From Sphingomonas sp. UBA1000 (GTDB taxonomy: Bacteria > Pseudomonadota > Alphaproteobacteria > Sphingomonadales > Sphingomonadaceae): DNA of 18,046 bases. How positions within the stretch are numbered: position 1 is the first letter of the stretch; every line of letters starts with the position of its first letter. Made by a program: the position numbers and the translations under genes. The notes under the pieces were generated by a model. That model saw only the letters and a program-made list of their open reading frames with translations. It ran no database searches and was not told where the DNA came from. Of this stretch, positions 1-6,063 are shown in pieces. Location: positions 1-18,046 of the forward strand of contig DBAW01000116.1 of the NCBI GenBank assembly GCA_002291855.1. The letters are read 5' to 3'.

Positions 1-1627
1 CGACCATCGCCGCATTCTGCTGGGTTGCCTGATCCATGCTGGCGACCGCGCTGCTGATCTCGGTGATCGCCGAGGCCTGGGCCTCATTGTCGCCCGCCAT
101 CGCCGCCAGCAGCCGGTGCACCTCGCTCACATCGGTCGAAATCGCTGCCAGCGCGCCATCGACCTTCTGCACCGCCTCGACCGCCGTGCCGATATCGGTC
201 TGGGTCAGGGTCAGCTGATCGCGCGCGCGCTTGGCCTCTTCCTCGGCGCGCATGGCGAGCGCGGAGACGAGATCGGCAACGACGGCGAAGCCGCGCCCGG
301 CCTCGCCCGCACGGCCGGCCTCCACCGCCGCGTTCATCGCCAGAACGCGGGTCTGGAACGCGATCTTGTCCAGCCCCTCGATCACGCTGTCGATGCCCTT
401 GGCGCTGTCCGACACCCGTTCCATCGCCGCCACCGCACCATCGGCGATCTCGCGCCCGCCCGACACGGTCACCGATGCCTGATCGGCGCGGGCGACGGTG
501 CTCGTCGCCGCCTTGGCCGTCGCCTTCAGCCGCCCGTCCATCGCCGAGATCGCGGCCGATGTCTGTTCAAGGCTGGCGGCATTGCCCTCGGTCCGGCGCG
601 CCAGATCCTCCGCCGCCTGCGAGATTTCGGTCGATCCGGTCTCGATCTCCTGCGCGCTGTCGGCCACCGCCGCGATCAGCTCGGCCAGGCTCTTGAGCGC
701 GGCGTTGAAATGGTCGCGCAGCGCCGCATAATCGGGCGGGAAGGACTGATCGATCACCGCCGTCAGATCGCCGTCGGCCAGCGCCGCCATGTGGCGGCCC
801 AGCGTGTCGACGACCATTTTCTGTTCGGCATCGGCGCGCTCTTTCTCAAGCGCCAGCCGCTCGCGCTCGATCGCCGCGTCGCGCAGCACGACGACCGCCT
901 TGGCCATGTCGCCCACCTCGTCGCGGCGGTCGCCGCCGGGCACATCGGTGTTGGTCTTGCCCGACGCGAGGCGCGCCATCGTATGACCGATCAGCGCCAG
1001 CGGCCGGGTGATCCCCAGGCACGACACCACCCAGCCGAACGCAAAGCCGCCCAGCGTCGCCAGAATCGCGATCACCAGCGCGGCCATGCCGTCGCGTTCG
1101 GCCTCGCGCGACAACGCCATCGCCTGCGCCGTCGCCTCGGCCACGTTGCGCTTGTTGGCCGACACCGCGATTTCGCGCGCGGCCTCGAGCTCGCGCACCG
1201 CCGCGCCCATCGCAGCGGCTGAACGCCGCGCGATCGCTGCCGATGACAGCGCATGGATGCGGTCGAGCGCGCGATCGACCTCGCCAATGGCCGCCGCCAT
1301 GTCGGGGCGCATCATGCCCAGCTGGGCGATTGCCTGTTGGGCCTCGGCATAGGACCGCGCCTCGGCCGCCGCCAGCATCGGCGCGGCCCCCGGCTCGGCC
1401 GCGACCCGGTAGCCATAAAAGACCATCTCGGTGCCCAGCCGCTGCACGCGGGCGAACAGAGTGCCGCTGGGCAGCCGCGTCTGCACCAGCTCGGTAAAGC
1501 CCTGATTGGTGCGCGACAGGCCGGTATAGCCCATGGCGGCAACCCCGATGCACACCAGCCCGGCAATCAGCTGGATCATTTGGATCTTGGTGGAGATACG
1601 CAGCGACGACAGCAGCTTCATCATCAT
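1..1627 (-). CDS. Methyl-accepting chemotaxis protein (3' end outside window)
   Basis: Transmembrane chemoreceptor that would signal through CheW/CheA to control motility. I translated 542 residues from the first of three consecutive ATG codons (1627, 1624, 1621); GGAAAG lies about 7 nt upstream of the first. Seen: TM1 at about residues 16-35, a periplasmic sensor segment of roughly 145 residues, TM2 at about 182-204, then a HAMP domain around 205-260 (ITRPL, DEVGDMAKAV). A second HAMP-like stretch (LADGDLTAVID, about 283-293) leads into the coiled-coil signalling domain, with adaptation-type helices near 351-363 (ASLEQTSAAISAM). The hairpin tip is at about 421-470 (FQTRVLAMNAAVEAGRAGE, then GRGFAVVADLVSALAMRAE). 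It departs from the enteric consensus: NIL becomes RVL, and EVR becomes LVS. The frame is still open at position 1, near a QNAAMV motif that normally precedes the last methylation helix. No che genes are in the window. Confidence 0.93.
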   Translation of the reverse strand, partial: MMMKLLSSLRISTKIQMIQLIAGLVCIGVAAMGYTGLSRTNQGFTELVQTRLPSGTLFARVQRLGTEMVFYGYRVAAEPGAAPMLAAAEARSYAEAQQAIAQLGMMRPDMAAAIGEVDRALDRIHALSSAAIARRSAAAMGAAVRELEAAREIAVSANKRNVAEATAQAMALSREAERDGMAALVIAILATLGGFAFGWVVSCLGITRPLALIGHTMARLASGKTNTDVPGGDRRDEVGDMAKAVVVLRDAAIERERLALEKERADAEQKMVVDTLGRHMAALADGDLTAVIDQSFPPDYAALRDHFNAALKSLAELIAAVADSAQEIETGSTEISQAAEDLARRTEGNAASLEQTSAAISAMDGRLKATAKAATSTVARADQASVTVSGGREIADGAVAAMERVSDSAKGIDSVIEGLDKIAFQTRVLAMNAAVEAGRAGEAGRGFAVVADLVSALAMRAEEEAKRARDQLTLTQTDIGTAVEAVQKVDGALAAISTDVSEVHRLLAAMAGDNEAQASAITEISSAVASMDQATQQNAAMV

Positions 1628-1985
1628 CCCGGTCTTTCCGCACGGGCCGCGCCCGGCCGCCGCGCAAAGGCGCTGCCAAGGCGTGGCTCAAGGCCCCCGG
1701 AATGCCGGACCGGCAGCCCTCCCCAATCCGGGCGAGGACCGGCTCTCCGCATTTACCATATATGCCGACCTGATCGGGACGTGCCGATGTTGCAATGAAT
1801 AATCATCGTCTCTGCAATAAGATTCGCTGATTTTGTCAGTTACCGTTCAGACAATTGCGATCTTTATCGCCTTGTTTCCGGCGGTCATTCAGTAAAGGGT
1901 GTATCCTTTATTTGTCTTTCACAAATGTCCAAATTATTTGACACATGTAAATTCAAGGTATTGCGCTGCGGCAGCCTCCGCCCGC
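1628..1985. promoter_or_regulatory. AT-rich intergenic region upstream of the chemoreceptor
   Basis: This 358-bp gap lies between the start of the chemoreceptor and the end of the 94-residue gene, both on the minus strand, so it should hold the chemoreceptor promoter. By my count 1801-1960 is about 38% G+C, far below the surrounding genes. Three small dyads are visible: TTGTC/GACAA with a 12-nt spacer (1833-1854), TAAAGG/CCTTTA with a 6-nt spacer (1893-1910), and ATTTGT/ACAAAT with a 5-nt spacer (1910-1926). I found no open frame with a plausible start and ribosome site. I could not pick out a convincing -35/-10 pair or a sigma-28 (flagellar) promoter. An unannotated small RNA is possible but not shown. 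Confidence 0.45.
1893..1926. repeat. Two abutting short inverted repeats
   Basis: TAAAGG (1893-1898) pairs with CCTTTA (1905-1910). ATTTGT (1910-1915) pairs with ACAAAT (1921-1926). The two dyads share one base, so they form a compact double-dyad block in the AT-rich gap. A regulator site upstream of the chemoreceptor is one reading. On the plus strand the first stem is followed by a T-rich stretch, so a weak terminator is another. Confidence 0.35.
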
Positions 1986-2003
1986 CTAATCAGGCTCGGG
2001 CGG
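1978..2003 (-). terminator. Hairpin over the stop of the 94-residue gene
   Basis: CCGCCC (1978-1983) plus GCCT (1984-1987) pair with AGGC (1992-1995) plus GGGCGG (1998-2003). This gives a 10-bp G+C-rich stem, a 4-nt loop and a 2-nt bulge. It overlaps the TAG stop of the minus-strand gene ending at 1986. No T-run follows on either strand, so a classical intrinsic terminator is uncertain. Confidence 0.35.
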
Positions 2004-2270
2004 GAACATCGTGTCGACCACTGCCTTCAGCCCGATCGCCTGCCGGTCGGCGTAAAGCCGGCCGAGCGCCGCCAGCCCGCGTCCCAGATCGCCGGTAAAC
2101 TGCCAGCGCACCGCGCCTTCGAACCGGCAGCCGGACAGATGCAGCGGCCCGCCGCCATATTCGAGCACGACGTTACGGAACACGCAGCGCTCAAACCTGC
2201 CCCCGTCCAGCCTCACCAGCCGGTCCTCGAACACTGTTTCGAGGTGATTCAACGTCTCCAGATGATCCAA
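1986..2270 (-). CDS. Hypothetical protein with short pentapeptide-like segment
   Basis: A 94-residue cytoplasmic-looking protein without signal peptide or membrane segment. The start is TTG at 2270; no in-frame ATG or GTG exists near the N-terminus, and a strong G-rich ribosome site (GGGGGAGG) lies 5 nt upstream, which supports the TTG. The centre (FERCVFRNVVLEYGG, then LHLSGCRFEGAVRWQF) alternates bulky hydrophobic and C/R/N residues every five positions, as in pentapeptide-repeat right-handed beta helices. Only about five coils would fit. The C-terminal part (GLAALGRLYADRQAIGLKAV) looks helical. Function is unknown. It is transcribed away from the cytochrome c gene, with 128 bp between the two starts. 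Confidence 0.72.
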   Translation of the reverse strand: MDHLETLNHLETVFEDRLVRLDGGRFERCVFRNVVLEYGGGPLHLSGCRFEGAVRWQFTGDLGRGLAALGRLYADRQAIGLKAVVDTMFPPEPD

Positions 2271-2398
2271 GGCACCCTCCCCCTGATTTGCAGCTTATCG
2301 CCCCCGGGGAGTTGCGCAAACGGGGCCTTCGGGCCTATTGGACAGCATAGCCGCCACCCCTTCCCCTCCAAAGGGCGGCTGACTGACAGGAGACCGAA
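2271..2398. promoter_or_regulatory. Divergent promoter region, 94-residue gene / cytochrome c
   Basis: This 128-bp gap separates two divergent genes. On the plus strand TTGCGC (2312-2317) and TATTGG (2336-2341), 18 nt apart, are a weak candidate promoter for the cytochrome. GGCC-TTCG-GGCC (2324-2335) is a small stem with a TTCG loop. AGCCGCC (2349-2355) and GGCGGCT (2374-2380) form a 7-bp inverted repeat that would lie in the cytochrome leader, shortly before its ribosome site. No regulator motif is recognised. Confidence 0.3.
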
Positions 2399-2752
2399 AT
2401 GCGTGGAATGGCCTTCGGACTGGGTATCATGATGCTGGGCATGGCCGGTGCCGCCCAGGCGCAAACCAACCCGAACTTCGTCCAATGTGCGGTGTGCCAT
2501 TCGGTCAAAGCCGGCCAGAACAAAATCGGCCCGCATCTCGCCGGGATCGTCGGCCGCAAGCGCGCATCGGTCGCCGGCTACACCTATTCGGCCGCGATGA
2601 AGGGCAAGCCCGGCGTGTGGACCGAAAAGGAACTTGACCTTTACCTGACCAACCCGCGCAAGCATGTGCCGGGCACCAAGATGGCCTTTGCCGGCATCCC
2701 CGATGCGGCGAAGCGCGCCAAGGTGATCGCCTATCTGAAGACGCTCAAGTAA
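2399..2752 (+). CDS. Secreted class I cytochrome c
   Basis: Small periplasmic mono-haem electron carrier of 117 residues. An AGGAGA ribosome site sits 6 nt before the ATG. Residues 1-21 are a signal peptide ending AQA. The haem attachment motif is CAVCH at 30-34, with His34 as the proximal ligand. GPHLAGIVGR (44-53) follows, as in cytochrome c2 and mitochondrial cytochrome c. Met95 in GTKMAFAG is the expected distal ligand, and the C-terminal helix ends IAYLKTLK. All expected parts of a functional class I cytochrome are present. It is probably a soluble donor or acceptor between respiratory complexes, but the partner cannot be told from the window, which has no oxidase or bc1 genes. Its last 22 bp overlap the 3' end of the convergent SDR gene. 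Confidence 0.95.
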   Translation: MRGMAFGLGIMMLGMAGAAQAQTNPNFVQCAVCHSVKAGQNKIGPHLAGIVGRKRASVAGYTYSAAMKGKPGVWTEKELDLYLTNPRKHVPGTKMAFAGIPDAAKRAKVIAYLKTLK

Positions 2753-3531
2753 GCGTCGTCCAGAAACTGAACGTCGCGGGGCAGCCCGTAGAAACGCTGC
2801 CCCGCGTCGATCACGATGGTCTGGCCGGTGATCGCCGGCGAAGCGACCAGAAACCGCAGCGCGCCGACGATATCGTCCGGGCTGACGCCGCGGTCGAGCG
2901 GGTTGAGCCGGTGGACCCGGTCGAAATTCTCCCCGCTTTGCGGCCCTGACACCAGAGTGACGGCGGGAGCGATCCCGCACACCCGCACGCCCCGGGGCGC
3001 AAGCAGCCGGCCGACCAGCTCCATCGCCCCGGCCAGCGCGAACTTCGACACCGAGTAGCTGAAGAAATCCGGATTGGGCTGGACCAGCTTGGCGTCGAGC
3101 AGATTGACGACCAGCGCATCGCCGGCCCCCGATCTCGCCACCGCATCGGCAAAGGCGCGCGCCAGCAGCACCGGCGCGCGGGCATTGATCGCCATGTGCC
3201 GGTCCCACCCCTCAGCGGTGAAATCGTCGAACCCGTCGAGATCAAACCCGGCAGCGCTGTTGACCAGCAGCCCCGGCGGCGGCGCGCCATTGAGCGCGGC
3301 CATCACCTTTTCCCCGGCATCGGGCGCGGCAAGATCGGCGCACACCGCAGTTCCGCCGGTTTCGGCGGCCAGCGCCAGCGCGTCGGCAGCGGAGCTGTTG
3401 TAATGGATGACGACATGCCAGCCATCGGCGGCCAGCGCGCGGACGATGGCCGCGCCGATGCGCCGCGCGCCGCCGGTGACGATGGCGGTCCGCCCGCGCG
3501 GGGCGCGCGGCTGGGCTTCACCCGCGCTCAT
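2731..3531 (-). CDS. SDR family oxidoreductase, pteridine-reductase-like
   Basis: A 266-residue NAD(P)H-dependent short-chain dehydrogenase/reductase of classical length. The cofactor glycine motif is TGGARRIG (19-26); the double Arg and the following HYN (43-45) are typical of NADPH-binding pteridine-reductase-like SDRs. The NNAG structural motif reads NSAA (91-94). The catalytic Tyr159 and Lys163 are present (YSVSK), while the usual catalytic Ser region reads NLLDAKL with Asp146. Asp in this area is found in PTR1 and FolM proteins, so a reduced-pterin substrate is a reasonable guess, though not proven. The ATG at 3531 overlaps the GST stop as ATGA, which indicates translational coupling. 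The end overlaps the convergent cytochrome gene and contains a perfect 11-bp inverted repeat (2775-2806). Confidence 0.9.
   Translation of the reverse strand: MSAGEAQPRAPRGRTAIVTGGARRIGAAIVRALAADGWHVVIHYNSSAADALALAAETGGTAVCADLAAPDAGEKVMAALNGAPPPGLLVNSAAGFDLDGFDDFTAEGWDRHMAINARAPVLLARAFADAVARSGAGDALVVNLLDAKLVQPNPDFFSYSVSKFALAGAMELVGRLLAPRGVRVCGIAPAVTLVSGPQSGENFDRVHRLNPLDRGVSPDDIVGALRFLVASPAITGQTIVIDAGQRFYGLPRDVQFLDDAYLSVFR
2775..2806. repeat. Perfect 11-bp inverted repeat inside the SDR 3' end
   Basis: The left arm at 2775-2785 (CGCGGGGCAGC) is the exact reverse complement of 2796-2806, with a 10-nt loop. It begins 22 nt after the cytochrome c stop codon, where a terminator for that gene would be expected, but it lies in the coding sequence of the opposing SDR (residues around GQRFYGLPRD). 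No T-run follows on the plus strand. Confidence 0.45.
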
Positions 3532-4175
3532 GCGGCGGCCGAGGGGCGCGCGGCGATGGCGGCGTGCCAGCGGGCAATCGCGGGCGGGAAGCTGCCGTCC
3601 GACAGCCGGGTCGCCACCGCGAACTCAAGGGTGACGAACGCGCTCAGATCGGCAAAGCCGAACGCATCGGTCGCCAGCCACATCCGGTCGGCCAGCCGCG
3701 CCTCCAGCCGCGCGACGAAACAGCCCCACATCGCCTGACCGCGCGTCACCAATTCGGGGATTTGCGGCATTTCGGGCCAGTGGCCGGCAAGCGCCCGGCC
3801 GGCCATCGTCCGCACGCGGTTGCGAAACGCATAAACGACAGCAGCATAGCCTTCATGCTCGACGATGCGCGTCCATTCCTCGGTCGCGGCCTGATCCAGG
3901 GGGCACGCCCCGAACAGCCGGGGTTCGGGATAGAGCGCGTCGAAATAGCGGCAGATGGCGACCGAATCGGCAATCGCCGTGCCATCGTCCAGCACCAGCA
4001 CGGGCACCGTCCCGCGCGGGTTGATGCGCAGGAAATCGGGCGCAAGCTGCGCGCCTGCGGCCAGATCGACGATCACCCGCTCAATGCCCGTCGCGGCCAG
4101 ATCCAGCCCTTTTTCGGCCAGAAACATCCGCACCCGCCTGGGGCTGGGCGCCCATCCGGCATCATAGAGTTCCAT
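3528..4175 (-). CDS. Glutathione S-transferase family protein
   Basis: A 215-residue cytosolic GST. I chose ATG 4175 because AGGGAG lies 7 nt upstream; two in-frame ATGs further upstream (4217, 4208) lack a ribosome site and would extend towards the divergent GNAT gene. The N-terminal thioredoxin-like domain starts ELYDAGWAPSPRRVRMFLAEKGL, with the cis-Pro segment NPRGTVPVL (52-60) and the glutathione-binding acidic/Ser pair ADS (69-71) before AICRYFDALYPEP. The rest is the helical C-terminal domain, with an FGFADLSAFV segment like the FSMAD N-capping box. The SDR start overlaps its stop by ATGA, so the two probably form an operon for a detoxification or cofactor step. The substrate is unknown. 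Confidence 0.9.
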   Translation of the reverse strand: MELYDAGWAPSPRRVRMFLAEKGLDLAATGIERVIVDLAAGAQLAPDFLRINPRGTVPVLVLDDGTAIADSVAICRYFDALYPEPRLFGACPLDQAATEEWTRIVEHEGYAAVVYAFRNRVRTMAGRALAGHWPEMPQIPELVTRGQAMWGCFVARLEARLADRMWLATDAFGFADLSAFVTLEFAVATRLSDGSFPPAIARWHAAIAARPSAAA

Positions 4176-4306
4176 CGTCTCTCCCTGCGCCGCGCTTGCC
4201 GCTTCCATTCTGCGCATTTGGCGTTAAAGCGCCGCGCGCCGGGCGTCCATGCCCGTCAAAGCCCCTTCCCGTTTGCGCCACCCCGCTGTTTAGGACCCCG
4301 CCGCCC

Positions 4307-4813
4307 GTGTTCACGCTCAGCCCGCTTGCCGATGCCGATCCGGCGGCGATCGAATCGCTGCTCGATGCCGCGTTCGGCACCGACCGCCATGGGCGCACCG
4401 CCTATCGGCTGCGCACGGGCAGCACCGCCATCGCGCCGTTGAGCTTTGCGGCGTGGATCGACGGGCAGCTGGTCGGCAGCCTGCAAAGCTGGCCGGTTGC
4501 ACTCGCCACCCCCGATGGCGGCGACTGGCCGCTGGTCATGGTCGGCCCGGTCGCCGTCGCCCCCGCGCAGCAGGGGCTGGGCATCGGCAAGGCGCTGATG
4601 GCGGCGCTGGTCGACGCCTTCGCCGCCGGGCCATGGACGGGGATGATGATGATCGGCGACCCGGAATATTATGGCCGGTTCGGCTTCACCGCCGCCCCGG
4701 CCACGGACTGGCGGATCGACGGTCCCTACGAGCAGCGCCGGCTGCTGGCGCGGATCAAGACCGCCTATCCCGCGACGGGCGAGCTGCGCGCCGCCGCCCT
4801 GCCGGTCGCCTGA
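4307..4813 (+). CDS. GNAT family N-acetyltransferase, YhbS-like
   Basis: A 168-residue acetyl-CoA-dependent N-acetyltransferase. The frame is open back to 4196, but the recognisable domain begins at FTLSPLADADPAAIESLL. I therefore chose GTG 4307, with AGGAC about 10 nt upstream; an earlier start would overlap the divergent GST leader. Motif A is visible as VGPVAVAPAQQGLGIGKALM, with the pyrophosphate-binding QQGLGIG at 88-94. GDPEYYGRFGF (117-127) is the characteristic C-terminal motif of YhbS-type acetyltransferases. The substrate is unknown. A 75-bp gap with an inverted repeat separates it from DUF1285, so cotranscription with the downstream operon is possible but unclear. Confidence 0.88.
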   Translation: MFTLSPLADADPAAIESLLDAAFGTDRHGRTAYRLRTGSTAIAPLSFAAWIDGQLVGSLQSWPVALATPDGGDWPLVMVGPVAVAPAQQGLGIGKALMAALVDAFAAGPWTGMMMIGDPEYYGRFGFTAAPATDWRIDGPYEQRRLLARIKTAYPATGELRAAALPVA

Positions 4814-4839
4814 CCGGCCCCGGAACCTGACCGGCGACC
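4804..4839 (+). repeat. Inverted and direct repeats at the GNAT stop codon
   Basis: GGTCGCC (4804-4810) pairs with GGCGACC (4833-4839), a 7-bp stem whose loop starts with the GNAT stop codon. CCTGACCGGC occurs at 4809-4818 and again at 4826-4835. This could be a weak terminator between GNAT and DUF1285; no T-run follows. Confidence 0.3.
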
Positions 4840-4888
4840 CGCGCAACGGGCTGGCGCGGCGGCTGAAAGCGCCTATCTTCAGGGGGTG

Positions 4889-5476
4889 ATGGCCGATACG
4901 TCCGATCTTCCCGCCGATCTGTCCCGCCTGTCGCTGGCCGATATCGCCCGGCTGGCCGCCGAGGCAAAACTGCCCCCCGTCGCCAGCTGGAACCCGCCTC
5001 ATTGCGGCGACAGCGAAATGCGCATCGCGCGCGACGGCACCTGGTATCATCAGGGCTCGCCCATCGGCCGGGCGGCGATGGTCAGGCTGTTCTCGACGAT
5101 CCTGCGCCGTGAACCGGATGGCGGCTATGTGCTGGTAACGCCGGTCGAAAAGCTCGACATCGCGGTCGAGGACGCGCCGTTCGTCGCGGTCGAGGTGGCA
5201 AGCGAAGGCGCGGGCCGCGACCGCCGCCTCGCCTTTCGCCTCAACACCGGCGATCTTGTCGTGGCCGGGCCGGCGCATCCGCTGCGGCTGGCCGAGCGGG
5301 CGGACGGGCCACACCCCTATCTGACCGTGCGCCCCGGCCTCGACGCGCTCGTCGCGCGCCCGGTCTATTACGAATTGGCCGGATGGGCGATCGATGAGGG
5401 TGCCGATCCGCCCGGCCTGTGGAGCGACGGCGCGTTCTTCGCCTTTGATCTGTCCGCGTCCGACGCCGCCGCGTGA
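4889..5476 (+). CDS. DUF1285 domain-containing protein
   Basis: A 195-residue cytoplasmic protein of the DUF1285 family. Typical family features are visible: PPVASWNPPHCGDSEMRIA (about 30-48), DGTWYHQGSPIGR, LVTPVEKLDI and VEDAPFVAVEV. The biochemical role is not established to my knowledge. ATG 4889 is preceded by an AGGGGG ribosome site only 2 nt away, and a GTG sits directly before it at 4886, so the exact start is uncertain by one codon. Its stop overlaps the GTG start of the Nudix gene (GTGA), making it the first gene of a coupled trio with the Nudix hydrolase and CCA-adding enzyme. The N-terminal part (LSRLSLADIARLAAEAKLP) is helical. Confidence 0.9.
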   Translation: MADTSDLPADLSRLSLADIARLAAEAKLPPVASWNPPHCGDSEMRIARDGTWYHQGSPIGRAAMVRLFSTILRREPDGGYVLVTPVEKLDIAVEDAPFVAVEVASEGAGRDRRLAFRLNTGDLVVAGPAHPLRLAERADGPHPYLTVRPGLDALVARPVYYELAGWAIDEGADPPGLWSDGAFFAFDLSASDAAA

Positions 5477-6063
5477 CGCCCCTCGCCCACAGCCTTGCCG
5501 CCGCGCTTGCCCGGCCGGCCACGCTGGCGGCGATTGCCGGCGACGGGCTGGCCGCCGACCGCGAGACGGGTGCGCCCGTGCATCCCGCCGCGGTGCTGAT
5601 CGCGGTGACCGACCGCTCCCGGCCGGGCGTGATCCTGACCGAACGCAACGCCGCGTTGCGCCGCCATGCCGGGCAGATCGCCTTTCCCGGCGGACGCATC
5701 GACCCCGGCGAGGATGTGGTGACGGCGGCGCTGCGCGAGGCGCATGAGGAAATCGCCCTGCCGCCCGACCGGGTGAGCCTGGTGGGCGCGATCGACCCTT
5801 ATGTCACCGTCACCGGCTATCATGTCGTGCCGGTGCTGGGCGTGGTGCCGCCCGACCTGCCGCTCAGCCCGGCCGAGGCCGAAGTTGCCGACTGGTTCGA
5901 GGTTCCGCTCGATCATCTGATCGATCCCGCCAACCAATTCGAGCGCGAGATGGATTGGCAAGGCGCGCGGCGGCGCTACTGGGAGATCCCATGGCAGGAA
6001 CGGCGGATCTGGGGCGCGACAGCGGCGATGCTGGTCAATCTGGGGCGACGGCTGCGCGGGTGA
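5473..6063 (+). CDS. Nudix hydrolase, CoA pyrophosphatase type
   Basis: A 196-residue Nudix enzyme expected to hydrolyse CoA or CoA esters to phosphopantetheine and 3',5'-ADP. The start is the GTG at 5473, overlapping the DUF1285 stop. The CoA-pyrophosphatase signature upstream of the box is clear: ILTERNAALRRHAGQIAFPGG (54-74). The Nudix box runs from Gly74, with Glu80 and REAHEEIAL (88-96). The catalytic RE..EE set is intact, but the consensus Gly near the end of the box is Ala95. The length and the C-terminal WEIPW segment fit the family. Its stop TGA overlaps the next GTG start. It is probably a housekeeping CoA-turnover enzyme. Confidence 0.92.
   Translation: MTPLAHSLAAALARPATLAAIAGDGLAADRETGAPVHPAAVLIAVTDRSRPGVILTERNAALRRHAGQIAFPGGRIDPGEDVVTAALREAHEEIALPPDRVSLVGAIDPYVTVTGYHVVPVLGVVPPDLPLSPAEAEVADWFEVPLDHLIDPANQFEREMDWQGARRRYWEIPWQERRIWGATAAMLVNLGRRLRG

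Noticed and set aside
1936..1965. TTGACA on the plus strand in the AT-rich gap as a promoter
   Set aside because: The best -10-like match (TATTGC) is only 15 bp away, and no plus-strand gene follows for more than 400 bp.
1801..1985. A tRNA or known small RNA in the AT-rich gap
   Set aside because: I could not fold a cloverleaf or match a known RNA family; only short dyads are present.
3564..4442. 292-codon plus-strand open frame across GST and GNAT
   Set aside because: It overlaps two recognisable genes in other frames and has no ribosome site or domain.
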